A DNA stretch of 6,041 nucleotides, from contig CAMFDH010000087.1 in the NCBI GenBank assembly GCA_945949035.1, positions 1-6,041 of the forward strand, given 5' to 3'. The translations under genes were made by a program, and so were the position numbers. The notes under the pieces were generated by a model. It ran no database searches, was not told where the DNA came from, and worked only from the letters and a program-made list of their open reading frames with translations. The DNA is from an uncultured Actinomyces sp. (GTDB taxonomy: Bacteria > Actinomycetota > Actinomycetes > Actinomycetales > Actinomycetaceae). Shown here one piece after another: positions 4,582-6,041 of the stretch. Position 1 is the stretch's first letter, and every line of letters starts with the position of its first letter.

Positions 4582-5838
4582 TCAAGATGCCCGCGCCCAC
4601 TTCTCCCCCTCACGATGTGCCAGGTTCGCCAGGTTCAGAGAAAGTAGCGCGCCTCCGACCTCCTCCGCAGAGAGACCTGCGGCCCTCACCACCCGGTCAA
4701 CCGAAGTGGAACTGGCTGCCGGCAGGGCTTCGTAAACCCTGCGTGCCACAGGGTCAAGAGTCGCGAGCTTGCCATCAACCTGGCTGGTCGGGGCATAGGG
4801 GTTGCGAGAAGCTAGCGACACTCGCTCGCCCTCGTCCGAGTCCCCCGCGGCCCCAACCCCCACCATGATCTCAATGACATCCCGCGCTGATTCAACCAGT
4901 GCCGCCCCCTCTTTGATCAGGGAGTGCGGGCCAGCAGAGGCTGAGGAAGTCACGGGGCCGGGTACGGCAGCCACATCCCGACCAAGCTCCACTGCACGAT
5001 TGGCGGTCGCGAGAGCTCCGGACCGCAGTCCGGCCTCGGGAACTACGGTGATGTCACTCCATGCGGCAATCAGTCGGTTGCGTTCGAGAAAACGCCAGCG
5101 TGCGGGACGGAATCTGGGTGGCACTTCCGCGACAATGGCCCCTCCTTCCGCGAGAATCCGTCTGAAAAGGCTCTCATTTCCCGGAGGATAGAGGCTTCCT
5201 AGTCCCCCGCAGATCACCGCTACAGTCGGCGGGTATCCACCGGAGGACAGACCGTTTTCAGCAGAACGGGCGCGCCGGTCAGCCGCCGCATCAAGGGACC
5301 CTCGGTGTGCCGCCGCATCGATCCCGTAGGCTCCGCCAGAAACGACGGTCAACCCGGCCTCAGCCAGGTCAAAGGCGATCTCGGAAGCCACTCGCATTCC
5401 ATACGCGGACGCAGCCCTAGCTCCGACTATGGAAACTGCGGGATCTTCCCTTGAGCTCAACAGCACCCCACCCCTGACCCAGAGAGCGGCAGGCGCACGA
5501 TCCTCAAGGTCGTTCAGTTGAGTGGGCCATTCGGAGTCCCCGGGTGTGACGAGGCGTCCCCCCATCTGCTCCAGCTGAACGAGGTCGCGTTCAACATTGA
5601 GGTCCTCAAAACGTGGCTGCCAACGACGGTGCGCTGCTCGCCATCCCGCAGCGGCCCCCGCCCCTGTTTGTCCCGCCGGCCCTGGTACTCCTTCAGGAAA
5701 GCCACCGGGAGACTCAGCAGCCCAGCGGAGTGCTTCGGCGTCACCGAGGCTTCTTCGCAGAGCTCCGGCCCAGGTATCACCTGGTTCGGCGAGGTTGGAC
5801 CACGCTGCCGCCACCCAGTCTGGATCGTCATATTTCAT
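4582..5838 (-). CDS. dprA: DNA processing protein DprA (Smf)
   Basis: DprA binds incoming single-stranded DNA in natural transformation and loads RecA. It is also widespread in bacteria not known to be competent. The 418-residue protein has an N-terminal helical region (about 1-95), the Rossmann-like DprA core (about 96-325) and a C-terminal winged-helix domain (about 360-412). Core motifs: SIVGARAASAYG (136-147), VVSGGAYGIDAAAHRGSL (165-182), VAVICGGLGSLYPPGN (206-221), ERNRLIAAWSDITVVPEAG (252-270), RSGALATA (272-279), GRDVAAVPG (286-294) and LIKEGA (307-312). Between RGSL and TVAVICGG there are 22 residues (183-204, DAAADRRAR...GGYPP) where related proteins usually have only a few. ATG at 5838 has AAGAGGAG 8 bases upstream, inside comM. 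The start overlaps the comM stop by ATGA, so translation is coupled. It leads into xerC. Confidence 0.96.
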   Translation of the reverse strand: MKYDDPDWVAAAWSNLAEPGDTWAGALRRSLGDAEALRWAAESPGGFPEGVPGPAGQTGAGAAAGWRAAHRRWQPRFEDLNVERDLVQLEQMGGRLVTPGDSEWPTQLNDLEDRAPAALWVRGGVLLSSREDPAVSIVGARAASAYGMRVASEIAFDLAEAGLTVVSGGAYGIDAAAHRGSLDAAADRRARSAENGLSSGGYPPTVAVICGGLGSLYPPGNESLFRRILAEGGAIVAEVPPRFRPARWRFLERNRLIAAWSDITVVPEAGLRSGALATANRAVELGRDVAAVPGPVTSSASAGPHSLIKEGAALVESARDVIEIMVGVGAAGDSDEGERVSLASRNPYAPTSQVDGKLATLDPVARRVYEALPAASSTSVDRVVRAAGLSAEEVGGALLSLNLANLAHREGEKWARAS

Positions 5839-6041
5839 CTGATTCTCTCCTCTTGGCCTCTCAGCTCAATGGCTCGTGCCATGTCTTCCGTACTTGGGGT
5901 TACGTGTCCCTCCCAGTCGGCAACCGACCAGGCCAGACGCAGGATGCGGTCGGCTCCACGAAGGGAGATCTGCCCGGATTCGATCGCCCTCTGCCCCGCA
6001 TGGGCGTCTGCTGGGGCCAGCTTTGTGGTGTCGCGCAGGCA
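5835..6041 (-). CDS. comM: YifB/ComM family Mg-chelatase-like AAA+ ATPase, C-terminal end (gene runs off the right edge)
   Basis: ComM is a hexameric AAA+ helicase that promotes branch migration when single-stranded DNA is joined to the chromosome; most YifB homologues are uncharacterised. Only the last 68 residues and the stop are present, with no interruption. They match the Mg-chelatase-related C-terminal domain that closes this family: AIESGQISLRGADRILRLAW, then SVADWEGHVTPSTEDMARAIELRG, corresponding to the usual lSxRgxdRvLRvArTiADL...i...h...A...R pattern. The WSVADW form replaces the commoner RTIADL. The ATPase and Lon-like parts lie outside the window. The TGA stop (5837-5835) shares ATGA with the dprA start, the common comM-dprA arrangement in actinobacteria. 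Identification relies on this short region and the neighbour. Confidence 0.9.
   Translation of the reverse strand, partial: CLRDTTKLAPADAHAGQRAIESGQISLRGADRILRLAWSVADWEGHVTPSTEDMARAIELRGQEERIR
5847..5854 (-). promoter_or_regulatory. Ribosome binding site of dprA inside the comM end
   Basis: AAGAGGAG on the minus strand, 8 bases before the dprA ATG, sits within the last codons of comM (GQEERIR). Together with the ATGA overlap this marks a coupled gene pair. Confidence 0.7.

Noticed and set aside
1..6041. CRISPR array, insertion sequence, tRNA or rRNA gene
   Set aside because: No regularly spaced repeats, terminal inverted repeats with transposase, or tRNA/rRNA-like sequence was found on reading both strands.

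Overview
The window is a high-GC (roughly 60 % by eye) piece of core chromosome from an actinobacterium. Three things point there. The gene order comM-dprA-xerC, small M23-like gene, rpsB-tsf, pyrH-frr closely resembles, from memory, the corresponding stretch of Mycobacterium tuberculosis. S2 has a long acidic alanine/glutamate-rich tail. DprA carries the SGGAYGID form of its nucleotide-binding loop. Nothing here fixes a family or genus; I infer class Actinomycetia only. I see no mobile element, CRISPR array, tRNA or rRNA.

Left part (1-2703, all minus strand, transcribed right to left): rpsB (30S protein S2) and tsf (EF-Ts) form a two-gene translation operon that ends at a GC-rich hairpin (931-962). 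After it come pyrH (UMP kinase) and the first 21 codons of frr (ribosome recycling factor), four bases apart and probably driven from their own promoter in the tsf-pyrH gap. These genes serve translation and pyrimidine nucleotide supply.

Middle (2704-3078): a 375-base divergent control region between rpsB (minus) and a small M23-like gene (plus). It has no convincing gene but holds several inverted repeats. Three of them are consecutive and would fold in the rpsB leader RNA just upstream of its ribosome binding site. Two dyads built from ACCTG/CAGGT lie further upstream.

Right part: a small, probably exported M23/LytM-fold protein (3079-3594, plus) has lost two of the usual active-site histidines. 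It converges, with only 12 bases between, on a minus-strand cluster read right to left: comM (C-terminal 68 residues only), dprA and a XerC-type tyrosine recombinase. comM and dprA overlap by ATGA, and xerC follows dprA after 45 bases. ComM and DprA act on single-stranded DNA during transformation and recombination. XerC resolves chromosome dimers. All catalytic residues of the Xer protein are present.

This is largely an ordinary housekeeping region. I found no clear new multi-gene system. The items most worth a second look are the structured rpsB leader, the dyads in the divergent region, and the predicted non-catalytic M23 protein with its unclear start.
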